Below are positions 26,281 to 34,998 of a stretch of 59,036 bases of DNA, piece by piece. Positions within the stretch are counted from its first letter, which is position 1; each line of letters begins with the position of its first letter. The position numbers and the translations under genes were made by a program. The notes beneath the pieces are model-generated. The model was not told the DNA's origin, ran no database searches, and saw only the letters and a list, made by a program, of their open reading frames with translations. The stretch comes from Methanoculleus sp. UBA303. Its GTDB lineage: Archaea > Halobacteriota > Methanomicrobia > Methanomicrobiales > Methanoculleaceae. The stretch is from assembly GCA_002501655.1 (NCBI GenBank), contig DANY01000002.1, forward strand, positions 1 to 59,036, given 5' to 3'.

Positions 26281-26392
26281 AACCGCCGGGGTTCGTGAAA
26301 ATCTCGGTACAGTGGACTGTGGGGGAATCGCCATTAGGGGAGGGGCTGACGGGGAGAGGAGACTGTCTCCACCCCCCTGCGTGGCGATAACC
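26281..26392. repeat. Intergenic hairpin repeat, copy 1
   Basis: The core TGGACTGTGGGGGAATCGCC (26313-26332) matches the other copies near 29071, 29223 and 58880. After it come a G-rich stretch (GGGGAGGGGCTGACGGGGAG), the exact small palindrome GGAGACTGTCTCC (26356-26368) and an inverted partner TGGCGATAACC (26382-26392). The rest of the 466-bp gap between the flavoprotein gene and tRNA-Ser shows no gene; 26393-26672 is featureless apart from AT-richer DNA at the end. Confidence 0.6.
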
Positions 26393-26672
26393 AACGGAAA
26401 TCCGTGTTATGGGTATGCTACTTGCCGCACGAAAGGAGCCGGGAAGGGAGGGCGGGATCCCCAACATTCTCCCAATCCCCTGGCGTGCATGCTCATCCTC
26501 TCTCCAGAGCAGTTAACGTTACAGTTCCGTCCCTATCGATACCCCTTCACAGGGCATACAATGCCCTACCGCCTCTTTAGATGCGCTCCCGCTCGCCTGT
26601 CGTAGTATACAATCGAGTGCAGAAGTACGGTTCGCAACCAGGGCAACAGAAACCAGAATAAACATGAAAGAG

Positions 26673-26757
26673 CGCCGGGAGGGAGATTTGAACTCCCGAG
26701 GTGCCAGGCACCAGAGGCTTTCAAGGCCACCGCCTTCCCGGACTAGACTATCCCGGC
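26673..26757 (-). tRNA. tRNA-Ser (anticodon UGA)
   Basis: An 85-nt class II tRNA. The acceptor stem GCCGGGA pairs with TCCCGGC, with a G discriminator. The D arm carries TAGTCTAGTCCGGGA, the anticodon stem-loop is GGCCT-TGA-AAGCC-like with UGA at the anticodon position, and a long variable arm (CTGGTGCCTGGCACC region) is followed by a T-arm GGGAGTTCAAATCTCCC. No CCA is encoded and no intron is apparent. It lies between the repeat-bearing gap and a surface protein gene. Confidence 0.95.
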
Positions 26758-26796
26758 TCGCCTATACCTATTGGCCGCCGGATAAAAAAAGGTTGT

Positions 26797-27891
26797 TCAT
26801 CCCCGGCGCGCGAGGACGACGACGAGGAGTGCGAGGAGTGCCAGCGCCACCGGGACCGGCGCAGCCTGGGCGGGGGTGGGCGTCGCGTCCCCGAAGAACC
26901 CGGGCGCAGCCTGGCTTGCCCTGACCGAGTCGGCATTCGCGGCCGAGACCTGCACCGTTCCGCTGTCGTTGTAACTCATGGGGTAGACCTTGACGTAGAC
27001 GAGGCCCCCCCGTGCGGCAAACTCCGCGATCTCGGGTTCGAGCAGGCCCTTATCATTGACTTTATGGAGTTTTTCATCCTCGTCGATGTACTCGACCACC
27101 CAGTCGATCCCGGCCGACGTTGCGATCGTCACCATGCCGCTCCTGGTATCGACCTCAAAGTACGCCGGGGCGGATCGCGTAGCAGGGGCACTGGCAGATA
27201 TCATCGTCTGCGTCACCGTCGGAGTCGGCGTAGATGGTCCGCCCGTCACCACAACCACGACGGTGCCGATGAATCCCCTGGAGTCGGAGAAGGTGACCCT
27301 GTATGAGCCCGCAGCGGATATGGGCACTGCCGCAGAGAACGCCCCGTTCTTGTCAGTACGGATATATTCCGGCCCGTAGACCGTGGCGGCATCGTGCTCG
27401 ACCCGGACCTGTACTCCCGCGTCTCCGATCTCGCCGATTACACCCTGAAGCTCAAGAATGCCGTCGAAGTCCTGACTGAGCGGCGAGTGCATCGTTATAG
27501 CTCCTGACCGGTCGACCAGGGTGACGATCTGCAGTTTCGTCGAACTGCCCCCGAAGGTGGTCTGCGTGGGATCGACGATCTCGACCGAGTACGTTCCTGC
27601 ACCGAGACCGCTGGTGTTGAATGTCGCAGAGAATGAACCGTCCTCCTGGACGACGATGGTCTTCCGGGCTACTTCGCTCTTTGTGCCCTGAGCGTAATAC
27701 AGGATAACGTCCGTGCTGAATCCCGGGTTGAGCGAAGGCTTTGAGAGCCCTCCCACGATCGTGGTGCCTGTGACGACGAGCGAGTCGCCGACGTATACCT
27801 TCTGTGGAGCACTGATTGCGACGTACGCGGCTGATGCCGCACTGACGAGCAGCATCGCAGCGATGAGCGTCAGCCATGCGATCCTTTTCAT
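26797..27891 (-). CDS. Secreted surface protein with C-terminal membrane anchor
   Basis: A 364-residue exported protein with a clear signal peptide (MKRIAWLTLIAAMLLVSAAS). Beta-rich domains follow, with the recurring form VGDSLVVTGT, then a Thr/Pro linker (GGPSTPTPTVTQT). The C-terminus has a second Pro-rich segment, a hydrophobic helix VALALLALLVVVLA and a final ARRG, the layout of archaeal CTERM-type anchors processed by archaeosortase. I see no canonical PGF motif. The gene is divergent from raSEA, and its TATA-like element overlaps the raSEA start region. Confidence 0.82.
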   Translation of the reverse strand: MKRIAWLTLIAAMLLVSAASAAYVAISAPQKVYVGDSLVVTGTTIVGGLSKPSLNPGFSTDVILYYAQGTKSEVARKTIVVQEDGSFSATFNTSGLGAGTYSVEIVDPTQTTFGGSSTKLQIVTLVDRSGAITMHSPLSQDFDGILELQGVIGEIGDAGVQVRVEHDAATVYGPEYIRTDKNGAFSAAVPISAAGSYRVTFSDSRGFIGTVVVVVTGGPSTPTPTVTQTMISASAPATRSAPAYFEVDTRSGMVTIATSAGIDWVVEYIDEDEKLHKVNDKGLLEPEIAEFAARGGLVYVKVYPMSYNDSGTVQVSAANADSVRASQAAPGFFGDATPTPAQAAPVPVALALLALLVVVLARRG

Positions 27892-27919
27892 ACCAGTACA
27901 TCAACGAATATGAGGTATA

Positions 27920-28906
27920 ATGCTATCCAAATCGATTGAGAAGCCGCTGGCGTCCTGGCGGGGGAAAGACCGCTATGAGGGGCAGATCCTCGATACGCTG
28001 ACGGTTATCTTCAGGAGCGGCGGGTGTTCCTGGAACCGGTGCCGTATGTGCGGCTACCGGCACGAGCGCTACCCCGACCTCCCGCGGGACGAGCTCGCCG
28101 ACCGGCTTATCCGCCAGGTCCGCTGGGTGAAAGAGAACTTCCGCGACGAGGACTACCAGGTGCTGAAGGTCTTCACATCGGGGAGTTTCTTCGATCCCGA
28201 TGAGGTCCCCGCCGCTGCCCGGCGCGCCGTTGCGGAGGCGTTCCGGGGCAAGGTCGTGATCGCCGAGACACGGCCCGAGTACGTTGATGCGGATACGCTC
28301 CAGGAGTTCCGTGAGGGCATCGATACCGGCGCCTGGACGAGACCGCTCTCCGTCGCCGTGGGCCTGGAGACCACGAACGACGCCATCAGGGAGAAGAGCA
28401 TCGATAAGGGGTTCTCGTATACCGACTTCCTCCGCGCCGCAGAGGTTGCACATGCCGCCGGCACAGGCGTCAAGGCCTACCTGCTGATGAAGCCGCCGTT
28501 CCTGACCGAACGCGAGGCGCGCGACGACATGGTGCGCTCCATCAGGGACGTCTCCTCGGTTGCGGACAGTATATCGATGAACCTCTGCACCGTCCAGAGC
28601 AGGACTGAGGTCGAACGCCTCTGGAAGCAGAGCGCATATCGCCCGCCGTATCTCTGGAGCGTCCTTGACGTGCTGATTCAGTCTCCGGTGCATATCCTCT
28701 GCGACCCCGTCGGCGGCGGGCAGACCCGGGGGCCACACAACTGCGGTGCCTGCGACAGCCCGATCGTGAAGGGGATCGGCGACTACTCACTGACCGGAGA
28801 TGTCGAACTCCTGCGCGCCTTGAGAGAGATGGAATGCGGGTGCAAAGAAGAGTGGGAGTTTGTGCTCGGCCAGGAAGAACCGTTCTGTATGCCGCTTACC
28901 CGCTAG
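27920..28906 (+). CDS. raSEA: Archaeosine biosynthesis radical SAM protein RaSEA
   Basis: A 328-residue radical SAM enzyme of the Elp3-like TIGR01210 group. The cluster cysteines are C36, C41 and C44 (GGCSWNRCRMCGYRHE). RaSEA, with ArcS, completes archaeosine at position 15 of tRNA by splitting the preQ0-lysine intermediate. A C-terminal Cys-rich tail (CGACDSP, MECGCKEEWEFVLGQEE) is typical. GAGGT stands three nucleotides before ATG 27920. ArcS is not in the window. The stop codon TAG is the first part of a repeat motif shared with 58790. Confidence 0.92.
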   Translation: MLSKSIEKPLASWRGKDRYEGQILDTLTVIFRSGGCSWNRCRMCGYRHERYPDLPRDELADRLIRQVRWVKENFRDEDYQVLKVFTSGSFFDPDEVPAAARRAVAEAFRGKVVIAETRPEYVDADTLQEFREGIDTGAWTRPLSVAVGLETTNDAIREKSIDKGFSYTDFLRAAEVAHAAGTGVKAYLLMKPPFLTEREARDDMVRSIRDVSSVADSISMNLCTVQSRTEVERLWKQSAYRPPYLWSVLDVLIQSPVHILCDPVGGGQTRGPHNCGACDSPIVKGIGDYSLTGDVELLRALREMECGCKEEWEFVLGQEEPFCMPLTR

Positions 28907-29119
28907 TACATCGATTCCAAAATAACAGACCATATCTGGCCTTCGTCCCCTCCCCCACAGAGCGCTCCCCTCCGTCCCCCCACCCCGCCCGGGAGGGGGC
29001 GGGGGCAGTGCCCGGGCTGATATCCGGGGATGAGCCGCGTCTGGTTCTTCTCCGGGATCTCCCCCCGGAGTGGACCGTGGGAATATCGCCACGGGGGAGC
29101 GGGGGCAGTCATGGCGATA
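28903..29119. repeat. Intergenic hairpin repeat, copy 2 (long form)
   Basis: Begins at the raSEA stop with a 28-nt motif (28903-28930, containing CGATTCCAAA) that matches 58790-58817 at 23 of 28 positions. A GC-rich hairpin follows (GCCCGGG 28987-28993 against CCCGGGC 29012-29018). Next is the lead-in GGTTCTTCTCCGGGATCTCC (29043-29062) and the core TGGACCGTGGGAATATCGCC (29071-29090), which has an inverted partner TGGCGATATCCC (29112-29123). Confidence 0.65.
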
Positions 29120-29193
29120 TCCCGTGGGAAGCCGTGCCCGGGGGGCGGCGCTGACGCCGGTTTCCCGGGAGAAAGGGAGAGTGGGCCCGAATC

Positions 29194-29250
29194 CGGTTCT
29201 TCCCCGGGATCTCCCCGTGCACTGGACCGTGGTGGTTATCGCCATGGCAA
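29194..29250. repeat. Intergenic hairpin repeat, copy 3 (short form)
   Basis: Carries the lead-in GGTTCTTCCCCGGGATCTCC (29195-29214) and the core TGGACCGTGGTGGTTATCGC (29223-29242) followed by CATGG. Lead-in plus core are nearly identical to copy 2, giving two tandem copies 152 bp apart in one 415-bp gap. No gene is seen in this gap. Confidence 0.65.
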
Positions 29251-29321
29251 ATCCCCCACCCTGCCCGCGCCTGCGGCGCTCCTCACGCACCAGAACCCTC
29301 AAAATAAGATAAAATAGCCCA

Positions 29322-30551
29322 CTAGCACTTCTTCTGTTCCTCCAGCTGCTTTGCGAGCAGCGGGAGGAACGTCCCGGCATCGCTCACGACACCGATCGCC
29401 TGCGTCGTGCCGCGGTCCATCAGTTTCGTCACCGATGCGGGATTGATATCGACACAGACGGTCTTGACATACGAGGGGAGGCAGTTGCCCACGGCGATCG
29501 AGTGGAGGAGCGTCCCGACCATCACCACCATCCCGATATCGTGGATGTGGCGGCGCATGGTGTCCTGCGCCACCACGACATCCGTGATCGTGTCGGGGAG
29601 CGGCCCATCATCCCGGATTGATCCGGCAAGGACGAACGGGATACCCTTCTTCACGCACTCATACATGATCCCCCCGGTGACGACACCCTGATCGACCGCG
29701 TTTTTGATGGACCCCGCCCGCATGATCTCGCTGATGGCATAGATGTGGTGCTTATGCCCGCCGGTGATGAGCGTGCCCGTCTTGACGTCCATCCCAAGAG
29801 ACGTGCCGAAGAGGTTGGACTCGATATCGTGAGTGGCAAGCGCGTTCCCCGCAAAGAGCACGTCAATGTAGCCTTCGCGTATCATCTTCGCAAGAGCGTC
29901 GGCCGCTCCCGTATGAACGATTGCCGGGCCGCCGACGAGCGCAATCTTCCCTCCCTCCTTCTTCATCTCCAGGATCTCACGGGCAATCTTTGCTATGATC
30001 GCCTCGCTCGGCCGCTCCGACGAGACGGTCCCATGCATGAACTCGAACGTGCTGACCTTCCTCGGCCGCTCGGGATAGACCACACGCACCCCGGCCTCGC
30101 TGACGACGACGGCATCGCCGGTCTTTATTTTAGAGATCGGGGTGCAAAAAGCCCGATTTTCCTTCTCATCGACCACAATATGGCAGTCCATCTCGATACG
30201 CTCGACGGGCAGCCATTCGTCCTGATATTTCACGAAGGTCGGATGGTTGGTGGTCGAGTAGAACCCCTTTGGAAGGATCCGGTCGCCCTCTGCCGGTACA
30301 AGGGTGACGTCGCTGATCTCGGGGGTGCGTGCGCCGAGCCTGTGCAGTTCAGAGAGGATAGAGTCGAGTTGCCATTCGGTGGGTGCCGTTACGCGCAGCC
30401 GCGCGTAACTCGTGTCCGTCTTCTGTTTCCCGACGTTGAATGTGAGAATCTCAAACTCCCCACCCATATCCATGATCCTATCAAACACCAGGGTCATAAT
30501 TCCTGAATCGATGATATGACCCTCGAGTTCGATTTCCCGGCAGGATTCCAT
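29322..30551 (-). CDS. TIGR00300 (LOR/SDH-like) family protein, probable ornithine cyclodeaminase
   Basis: A 409-residue protein with an N-terminal LOR/SDH domain (MESCREIELEGHIIDSGIMT) and a C-terminal domain rich in glycine and histidine motifs (ALVGGPAIVHTG, GHKHHIYAISEI, VCVDINPASVTKL). This is the archaeal family in which Methanococcus MMP1218 is an ornithine cyclodeaminase that makes proline from ornithine; the role here is inferred from family. ATG 30551 matches the family start; the ORF extends to a TTG at 30593. Confidence 0.85.
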   Translation of the reverse strand: MESCREIELEGHIIDSGIMTLVFDRIMDMGGEFEILTFNVGKQKTDTSYARLRVTAPTEWQLDSILSELHRLGARTPEISDVTLVPAEGDRILPKGFYSTTNHPTFVKYQDEWLPVERIEMDCHIVVDEKENRAFCTPISKIKTGDAVVVSEAGVRVVYPERPRKVSTFEFMHGTVSSERPSEAIIAKIAREILEMKKEGGKIALVGGPAIVHTGAADALAKMIREGYIDVLFAGNALATHDIESNLFGTSLGMDVKTGTLITGGHKHHIYAISEIMRAGSIKNAVDQGVVTGGIMYECVKKGIPFVLAGSIRDDGPLPDTITDVVVAQDTMRRHIHDIGMVVMVGTLLHSIAVGNCLPSYVKTVCVDINPASVTKLMDRGTTQAIGVVSDAGTFLPLLAKQLEEQKKC

Positions 30552-30676
30552 ACAGAGATATCGGTGATATTCCGATAATACAGTTTCTCTCAAGGAATGA
30601 AGTGTGGGAAACGACGCTCCTGCGGAGCGGATCTCGAGAAGATCGGAGGTCGGTGAGTGCAGCCATCCGCCGGAGG

Positions 30677-31282
30677 TTACGGGATCTGCTTCCGGCAGAG
30701 GTACTCCTGCACCAGCGCCAGCTCATCGCGCGTGTTGATGTTGAAGACGAGCCTCCGATCGTGCAGAAGGAGCCGCAGTTCTTCCTGGGGGCCGTCGAGA
30801 TCGCCCGCTGTCAGGATGTTGATTCCGGCAGGGCAGGCAGGCGTGCCGTCGACCATCTCCGTATACTGCGTGCGGCAGCCGTGCTCTTCACAGAGGTCGC
30901 GGGGCACCCACGTGGAGCATGCCGGCGTTCCCGTCCGGCGCCAGGCGTCCTCGACACCGGTGATGATATCGGGCGCAAGACAGGGAAGGTCGGAGACGCA
31001 GGTGAAGAAGGGCGTTCCTTCTTCCCCTAGATCCCCCGCTGCCGCACGGATATCTTCGACGTAGCCGAGCCCTTCGGCTTCATAGAGGGTAATCTCCCTT
31101 ACCCGGCACCAGTTTTTGGTGAACGGCGTCCGGTGCGAGGCGACCACGACCACCTCATGCCCTGCAGACCCAAAGGCATCGATGACATAGGAGAGCATCG
31201 GTCTTTCGCAGACGGTAACGAGCGGCTTCTCACCCATCCGGAGCCGGGACCCCTGCCCCCCGGCCATGATCAGGGCAAGCAT
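30677..31282 (-). CDS. cobY: Adenosylcobinamide-phosphate guanylyltransferase CobY
   Basis: A 201-residue nucleotidyltransferase of the archaeal CobY type, which activates cobinamide phosphate with GTP for corrinoid assembly and replaces bacterial CobU. The nucleotide-binding N-terminus is LALIMAGGQGSRLRMGEKPL, and VSDLPCLAPDII contains the metal-binding Asp. The gene overlaps the end of cobD by 13 bp, a strong sign of joint transcription and function. Cofactor demand in a methanogen comes from the corrinoid methyltransferases. Confidence 0.9.
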   Translation of the reverse strand: MLALIMAGGQGSRLRMGEKPLVTVCERPMLSYVIDAFGSAGHEVVVVASHRTPFTKNWCRVREITLYEAEGLGYVEDIRAAAGDLGEEGTPFFTCVSDLPCLAPDIITGVEDAWRRTGTPACSTWVPRDLCEEHGCRTQYTEMVDGTPACPAGINILTAGDLDGPQEELRLLLHDRRLVFNINTRDELALVQEYLCRKQIP

Positions 31283-32244
31283 GCTTCGAGTGCCTCGATG
31301 AGTTGCCTGTTCTCCTCGTGGGTCCGCACAGCCACGCGTATATGGCGGGGGAGCCCGAACGACCGGCAGTCCCGGACAAGGATGCCACGGGAAAAGAGCC
31401 GCCCGACCAGCACCTCCGCCTCCATCGGGACCTCTATCAGGATGTAGTTCGCAGACGGAGGCTCACACGTGAGGCCGAGGTTGTCCAGGTGGCGAGAGAG
31501 CCACATCCGCTCCCGGGCAATCCTCTCCCGCGAGCGTTCAAGGTCGCCGTAGTGCCGGAAGGCCTCGATAGCAAAGGACTCGGCGAATGCGTTCACTGTC
31601 CAGGGAAGGCGCACGGTCTCCACCCTCTCGATGAGTTCGGGCGTGCCGAAACCGTATCCGAACCTGATGCCCGGAACGGTGAAACTCTTTGTCAGGGAGC
31701 GCAGGACGAAGAGATTCTCGTGAGAGACGTCGACGAGGCTCTGGCGCGGGTCGGAGAGTTCGATGAACGCTTCGTCGAGGAAGAGGCATGTCCCCTGCTC
31801 CGCTGTTTCGGCGAGCAGCTGGAGGACTTCCAGGCGGGTATAGAGCTTTCCGGTGGGGTTGTTCGGGTTGCAGAGGAACCGAACAGCAGCATCGCTGTCA
31901 TCGACGGTGCACCGGGCACCGGCCAGCAGTACTGCCATCTCGTACTCGGCAAACGTCGGAGGTCTGATACAGGCGGTATCTCCACGCCCGAGCATGGCGA
32001 AACAGAACGCGCGGATCAATTCGACGGATCCGTTGCCGACAGTGACCTCTGCCGCATCGCGCCCGAATGTCCTGCCGATAACCTCTTTGAGTGCCTCATA
32101 CCGATCGTCCGGGTAATCTTTCAGCACCGAAGGATCCGGCGTCCAGGGGATCTCCGGGGGATAAGGGTTTACATTAGCGCTGAAATCGAGTAACTCGCCT
32201 CTCTCCCGGGTGCGATGCCAGCGCACCCGGCCGCCATGTTCCAT
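31270..32244 (-). CDS. cobD: L-threonine-O-3-phosphate decarboxylase-like aminotransferase CobD
   Basis: A 324-residue PLP enzyme of fold type I, close to histidinol-phosphate aminotransferase. Key elements are FSANVNPYPP near the start, CNPNNPTG (125-132), LDEAFIE and the PLP lysine in SLTKSF (Lys186). Overlap with cobY identifies it as CobD, which makes the aminopropanol linker of cobalamin, rather than HisC. ATG 32244 (MEHGGRVRW) resembles the usual MxHGG start; ATG 32268 is possible. Confidence 0.87.
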   Translation of the reverse strand: MEHGGRVRWHRTRERGELLDFSANVNPYPPEIPWTPDPSVLKDYPDDRYEALKEVIGRTFGRDAAEVTVGNGSVELIRAFCFAMLGRGDTACIRPPTFAEYEMAVLLAGARCTVDDSDAAVRFLCNPNNPTGKLYTRLEVLQLLAETAEQGTCLFLDEAFIELSDPRQSLVDVSHENLFVLRSLTKSFTVPGIRFGYGFGTPELIERVETVRLPWTVNAFAESFAIEAFRHYGDLERSRERIARERMWLSRHLDNLGLTCEPPSANYILIEVPMEAEVLVGRLFSRGILVRDCRSFGLPRHIRVAVRTHEENRQLIEALEACLP

Positions 32245-32339
32245 CCTTTCGGGGAGATTTTCTCTCATATCTGTGGCAATCCTATGAGGGTATGTTGTCG
32301 GCTGCTATCCATAAAACCGTTATGTCGGGCTGGAGTTCA

Positions 32340-32465
32340 TTTCAGAAGGTATTTATACCATACCAGTATTATTATGGCTTATCTGATGCAGTCAGACAGA
32401 AAGATTACGATTGTCTGACAAATGGCAGACGCTTAGCGGCTAAATGTCAGATATGAGTGATTGAA
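32340..32465 (+). promoter_or_regulatory. cdrS-ftsZ promoter with operator-like inverted repeat
   Basis: A TATA-like TTTATACC (32351-32360 region) is followed by GTCAGACA (32391-32398) and its exact inverse TGTCTGAC (32412-32419), 13 bp apart. A further partial site GTCAGATA occurs at 32446-32453, just before the cdrS start. The repeat lies at or just downstream of the expected transcription start, where a bound repressor would act. The first gene encodes a ribbon-helix-helix protein that could bind it. Confidence 0.55.
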
Positions 32466-32645
32466 ATGATGGATCGGATAACTATCAGATTGCCCCGGCA
32501 ACAGGTTGAGATGCTCGAGAGGCTGGTGGAGGCTGGCGAATTCCCCACGGTATCGGAGGCTGTGCGGTATTCAGTCAGAGCGCTTCTCGAAAGGCATGGA
32601 AGCCGTGTTCTACGCGAGGCCGATCAAATTTCATTTCAAGTTTAG
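32466..32645 (+). CDS. CdrS-like ribbon-helix-helix regulator
   Basis: A 59-residue RHH (CopG-type) protein: [20 protein letters not shown] supplies the DNA-binding strand and first helix, [17 protein letters not shown] the second. Haloarchaeal CdrS, encoded directly upstream of ftsZ2, has the same size and position and controls cell-division genes. ATG 32466 or 32469 gives the family start; GAGTGAT lies upstream. Its TAG stop overlaps the AGGAGGT ribosome site of ftsZ, so the pair is translationally linked. Confidence 0.85.
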   Translation: MMDRITIRLPRQQVEMLERLVEAGEFPTVSEAVRYSVRALLERHGSRVLREADQISFQV

Positions 32646-32655
32646 GAGGTATTCA

Positions 32656-33780
32656 ATGCAGACGATCATCAACGAGGCGTTGAAACACGCAGAACGTGAG
32701 AAATACCTGAAGACAGACTCTTCCGAGGGGGAAGACGACATGCTCGGCCAGCCACGAATTGTCATCGTAGGGTGCGGCGGTGCGGGCAACAACACCATCA
32801 ATCGCCTGTACCACATGCAGGTCAACGGTGCAGAAACGATCGCGATCAACACAGACAAGCAGCACCTGGATATGATCCAGGCCGACAAGAGGGTGCTTGT
32901 CGGCAAGTCGCTCACCAAAGGCCTTGGGGCCGGCGGGTTCCCCGATGTCGGCAGACGTGCAGCCGAGATGGCCCGGCCGACTCTCGAGGGCCTGCTCTGC
33001 GACGCGGACCTTGTCTTCATCACCGCCGGTATGGGTGGAGGTACCGGCACGGGGACGGCCCCGGTTGTCGCGCAGATAGCAAAGGAGCAGGGGGCAATCG
33101 TCGTCGGCATGGTCAGTTATCCCTTCCAGGTTGAGAAGGCCCGGCTTCTCCGCGCGGAAGAAGGGCTTGAACTGCTCTCGGCCGCTGCCGACTCGGTCAT
33201 CGTGCTCGACAACAACCGGCTCATCAAGTACGTGCCCAACCTGCCGCTTGGCCAGGCGTTCTCGGTCATGGACCAGCTCATCGCAGAGACCGTCAAGGGA
33301 ATCAGCGAGACGATCACCGAGCCTTCGCTCATCAACATCGACTATGCAGACGTGCGTGCCATCATGAGCAAGGGGGGCGTCGCCGTGATGCTTGTCGGAG
33401 AGAGCAAGCAGCAGAACAAGGCTGAGAGTGTCGTTCACGAGTGCCTGAACCACCCCCTGCTGGACATCGACTATCGTGGAGCGACGGGGAGCCTCATCCA
33501 TATCACGGGCGGGAACGACCTGACCCTCCAGGATGCCGAGGAGATCGCAAGTTCCCTGACCTACGAGCTCGACCCGCACGCGGACGTCATCTGGGGAGCG
33601 CGGGTGAACAGCGATTATGAGGGCAGAGTCCGCGTCATGGCGGTCATGACCGGCGTAAAGAGTGCACAGATCCTCGGGAGCCACCGTGCCTACGAACCGG
33701 TGACGCAGCGATCTGGCGCACCGGCCGGCAGGCGCATGGCAGGGGACGCCCCGAGCGGGCATCTCATCGACTTCCTCTAA
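32656..33780 (+). CDS. ftsZ: Cell division protein FtsZ
   Basis: A 374-residue tubulin-like GTPase. The GTP-binding signature [10 protein letters not shown] is at 127-136, the nucleotide-binding start [12 protein letters not shown] at 35-46, and the T7 loop NIDYADV at 228-233. A 30-residue N-terminal extension ([20 protein letters not shown]) is usual for archaeal FtsZ. The ATG follows the strong AGGAGGT by five nucleotides. Placement after a CdrS-like gene suggests the FtsZ2-type pairing known in haloarchaea, but subtype is not certain. The C-terminus ends GHLIDFL, which could be a partner-binding tail. Confidence 0.95.
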   Translation: MQTIINEALKHAEREKYLKTDSSEGEDDMLGQPRIVIVGCGGAGNNTINRLYHMQVNGAETIAINTDKQHLDMIQADKRVLVGKSLTKGLGAGGFPDVGRRAAEMARPTLEGLLCDADLVFITAGMGGGTGTGTAPVVAQIAKEQGAIVVGMVSYPFQVEKARLLRAEEGLELLSAAADSVIVLDNNRLIKYVPNLPLGQAFSVMDQLIAETVKGISETITEPSLINIDYADVRAIMSKGGVAVMLVGESKQQNKAESVVHECLNHPLLDIDYRGATGSLIHITGGNDLTLQDAEEIASSLTYELDPHADVIWGARVNSDYEGRVRVMAVMTGVKSAQILGSHRAYEPVTQRSGAPAGRRMAGDAPSGHLIDFL

Positions 33781-34135
33781 ACCCCCACATCCTCTTCCCT
33801 ATTTTTCATCCGGATCAGTTCCCGGCGGCGTGCCTCCGGTCCTCTACGAAATACTTAATAGTACGGATGACGTTTGAATTATAGACGTTCTTGTATAATC
33901 CCTCCAGCACGGGGTGTATTGTGCAGGGCGCAGAACCTGCGGGTCTGCGGTTGCCAAGTACCGGGGTTGAACACATGAGCAGACATATGGATGACGGCCT
34001 CGATCGCGAGTCCGGAAAACGTCTTTTCTTGTGGTGTAGCCGCTACGTAAGCCTCCGGTATCCCTGCAGGCACATGGGAGCGGACTCGCTGGTGGGGATA
34101 TGAGACAGGTACCGAATGTCGAGGATTGGTAAAGA
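33781..34135 (+). promoter_or_regulatory. Long untranslated leader or RNA gene upstream of the coiled-coil gene
   Basis: A 355-bp gap. An AT-rich TATA-like CTTAATAGTA (about 33853) is followed by about 250 nt with several local stems, for example CGCAGA against TCTGCG at about 33931-33951. ORFs of 70 codons (TTG 33891), 42 codons (ATG 33975) and 10 codons occur but show no ribosome sites or known family. I cannot match it to RNase P RNA, SRP RNA or a known riboswitch. Confidence 0.35.
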
Positions 34136-34996
34136 ATGCTGAACGATCTGATTGAGAAGAGAAAAAAAGTCCTTGCGGAGTCTGAACAACACAAAGACCG
34201 GCGCAATGAGTTGAACGCGCTCGCCAGCAAAAATGCCCGGGAACGCAACACCTTAAACACACAGACCCGCGAATTTGTCGAGGAGGCGCAGCAGCACAAA
34301 GAGCAGCGGGATAAGATCAACGAGGAAGTCCAGGCGCTGAAAGACCAGAGGAACGAGAACAACGACAAGGCGAACGTGCTCTTTGACGAGATTGAGTCTT
34401 TCAAGAAAGAGCACGGCAACCTCCAGAACCGGGGCATCAAGGAACTGCAGAAGCAGATCGAGCACCTGGAGTTCAAGCAGCAGACCGAGGTCTACAGCAC
34501 CGACAAAGAACGCGAGCTGATCGAGAAGATCAAGCAGCTGAAGGCGGCAGCGAAAGACCAGGAAGTCGAACTCGAGCAGAACAAAGAGATGCGGACGAAG
34601 CTCACCGATGCTCGTGAATTTCGCAGACTGGCCTCAGACATCCACAAGGAGGTCACCGAGAAGGCTGAAGCCGCCCAGCAGCACCATGACCTGATGGTGG
34701 AGTCTTACCGGAAAGCCGACAAGTCCCGCGAAGAGGCGGACCAGGCTCACCAGCAGTTTGTTGAAGCCCAGGAGTCGGCGGATGAGGAGCACAAGCAGTT
34801 CATTGCCTGCCAGAAGGAACTCCGTGATTATGATAAGGTGATCTCGGGCCTGCGGAAGAAGACCCGGAAGACCAGAGTCACCAAAGAGCAGAAGGCCGTC
34901 CGGAAAGAGGCGGAACGCGTCTTCCAGCAGTTCCGTGAGGGTGAAAAGATCACGACCGACGACCTGCTCCTGCTTCAGCGTGCTAAACTTATTTAA
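34136..34996 (+). CDS. Archaeal coiled-coil protein
   Basis: A 286-residue, highly charged protein, almost entirely alpha-helical heptad repeat (MLNDLIEKRKKVLAESEQHK to the RVTKEQKAVRKEAERVF region), rich in Glu, Lys and Gln and lacking membrane segments. It resembles COG1340-type archaeal coiled-coil proteins of unknown role, which have been linked to cell structure or chromosome handling only by homology. It is transcribed towards a DUF373 gene, but a T7 tract separates them. The start ATG 34136 begins the first heptads. Confidence 0.82.
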   Translation: MLNDLIEKRKKVLAESEQHKDRRNELNALASKNARERNTLNTQTREFVEEAQQHKEQRDKINEEVQALKDQRNENNDKANVLFDEIESFKKEHGNLQNRGIKELQKQIEHLEFKQQTEVYSTDKERELIEKIKQLKAAAKDQEVELEQNKEMRTKLTDAREFRRLASDIHKEVTEKAEAAQQHHDLMVESYRKADKSREEADQAHQQFVEAQESADEEHKQFIACQKELRDYDKVISGLRKKTRKTRVTKEQKAVRKEAERVFQQFREGEKITTDDLLLLQRAKLI

Positions 34997-34998
34997 TA

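Noticed and set aside
26207..29320. Possible CRISPR-like array from the repeated cores
   Set aside because: Copies are irregularly spaced, differ in length and lack equal spacers, so they do not form an array.
34101..34133. Ten-codon ORF (MRQVPNVEDW) right before the coiled-coil gene
   Set aside because: Too short, no ribosome site and no conservation evidence; kept only as part of the leader.
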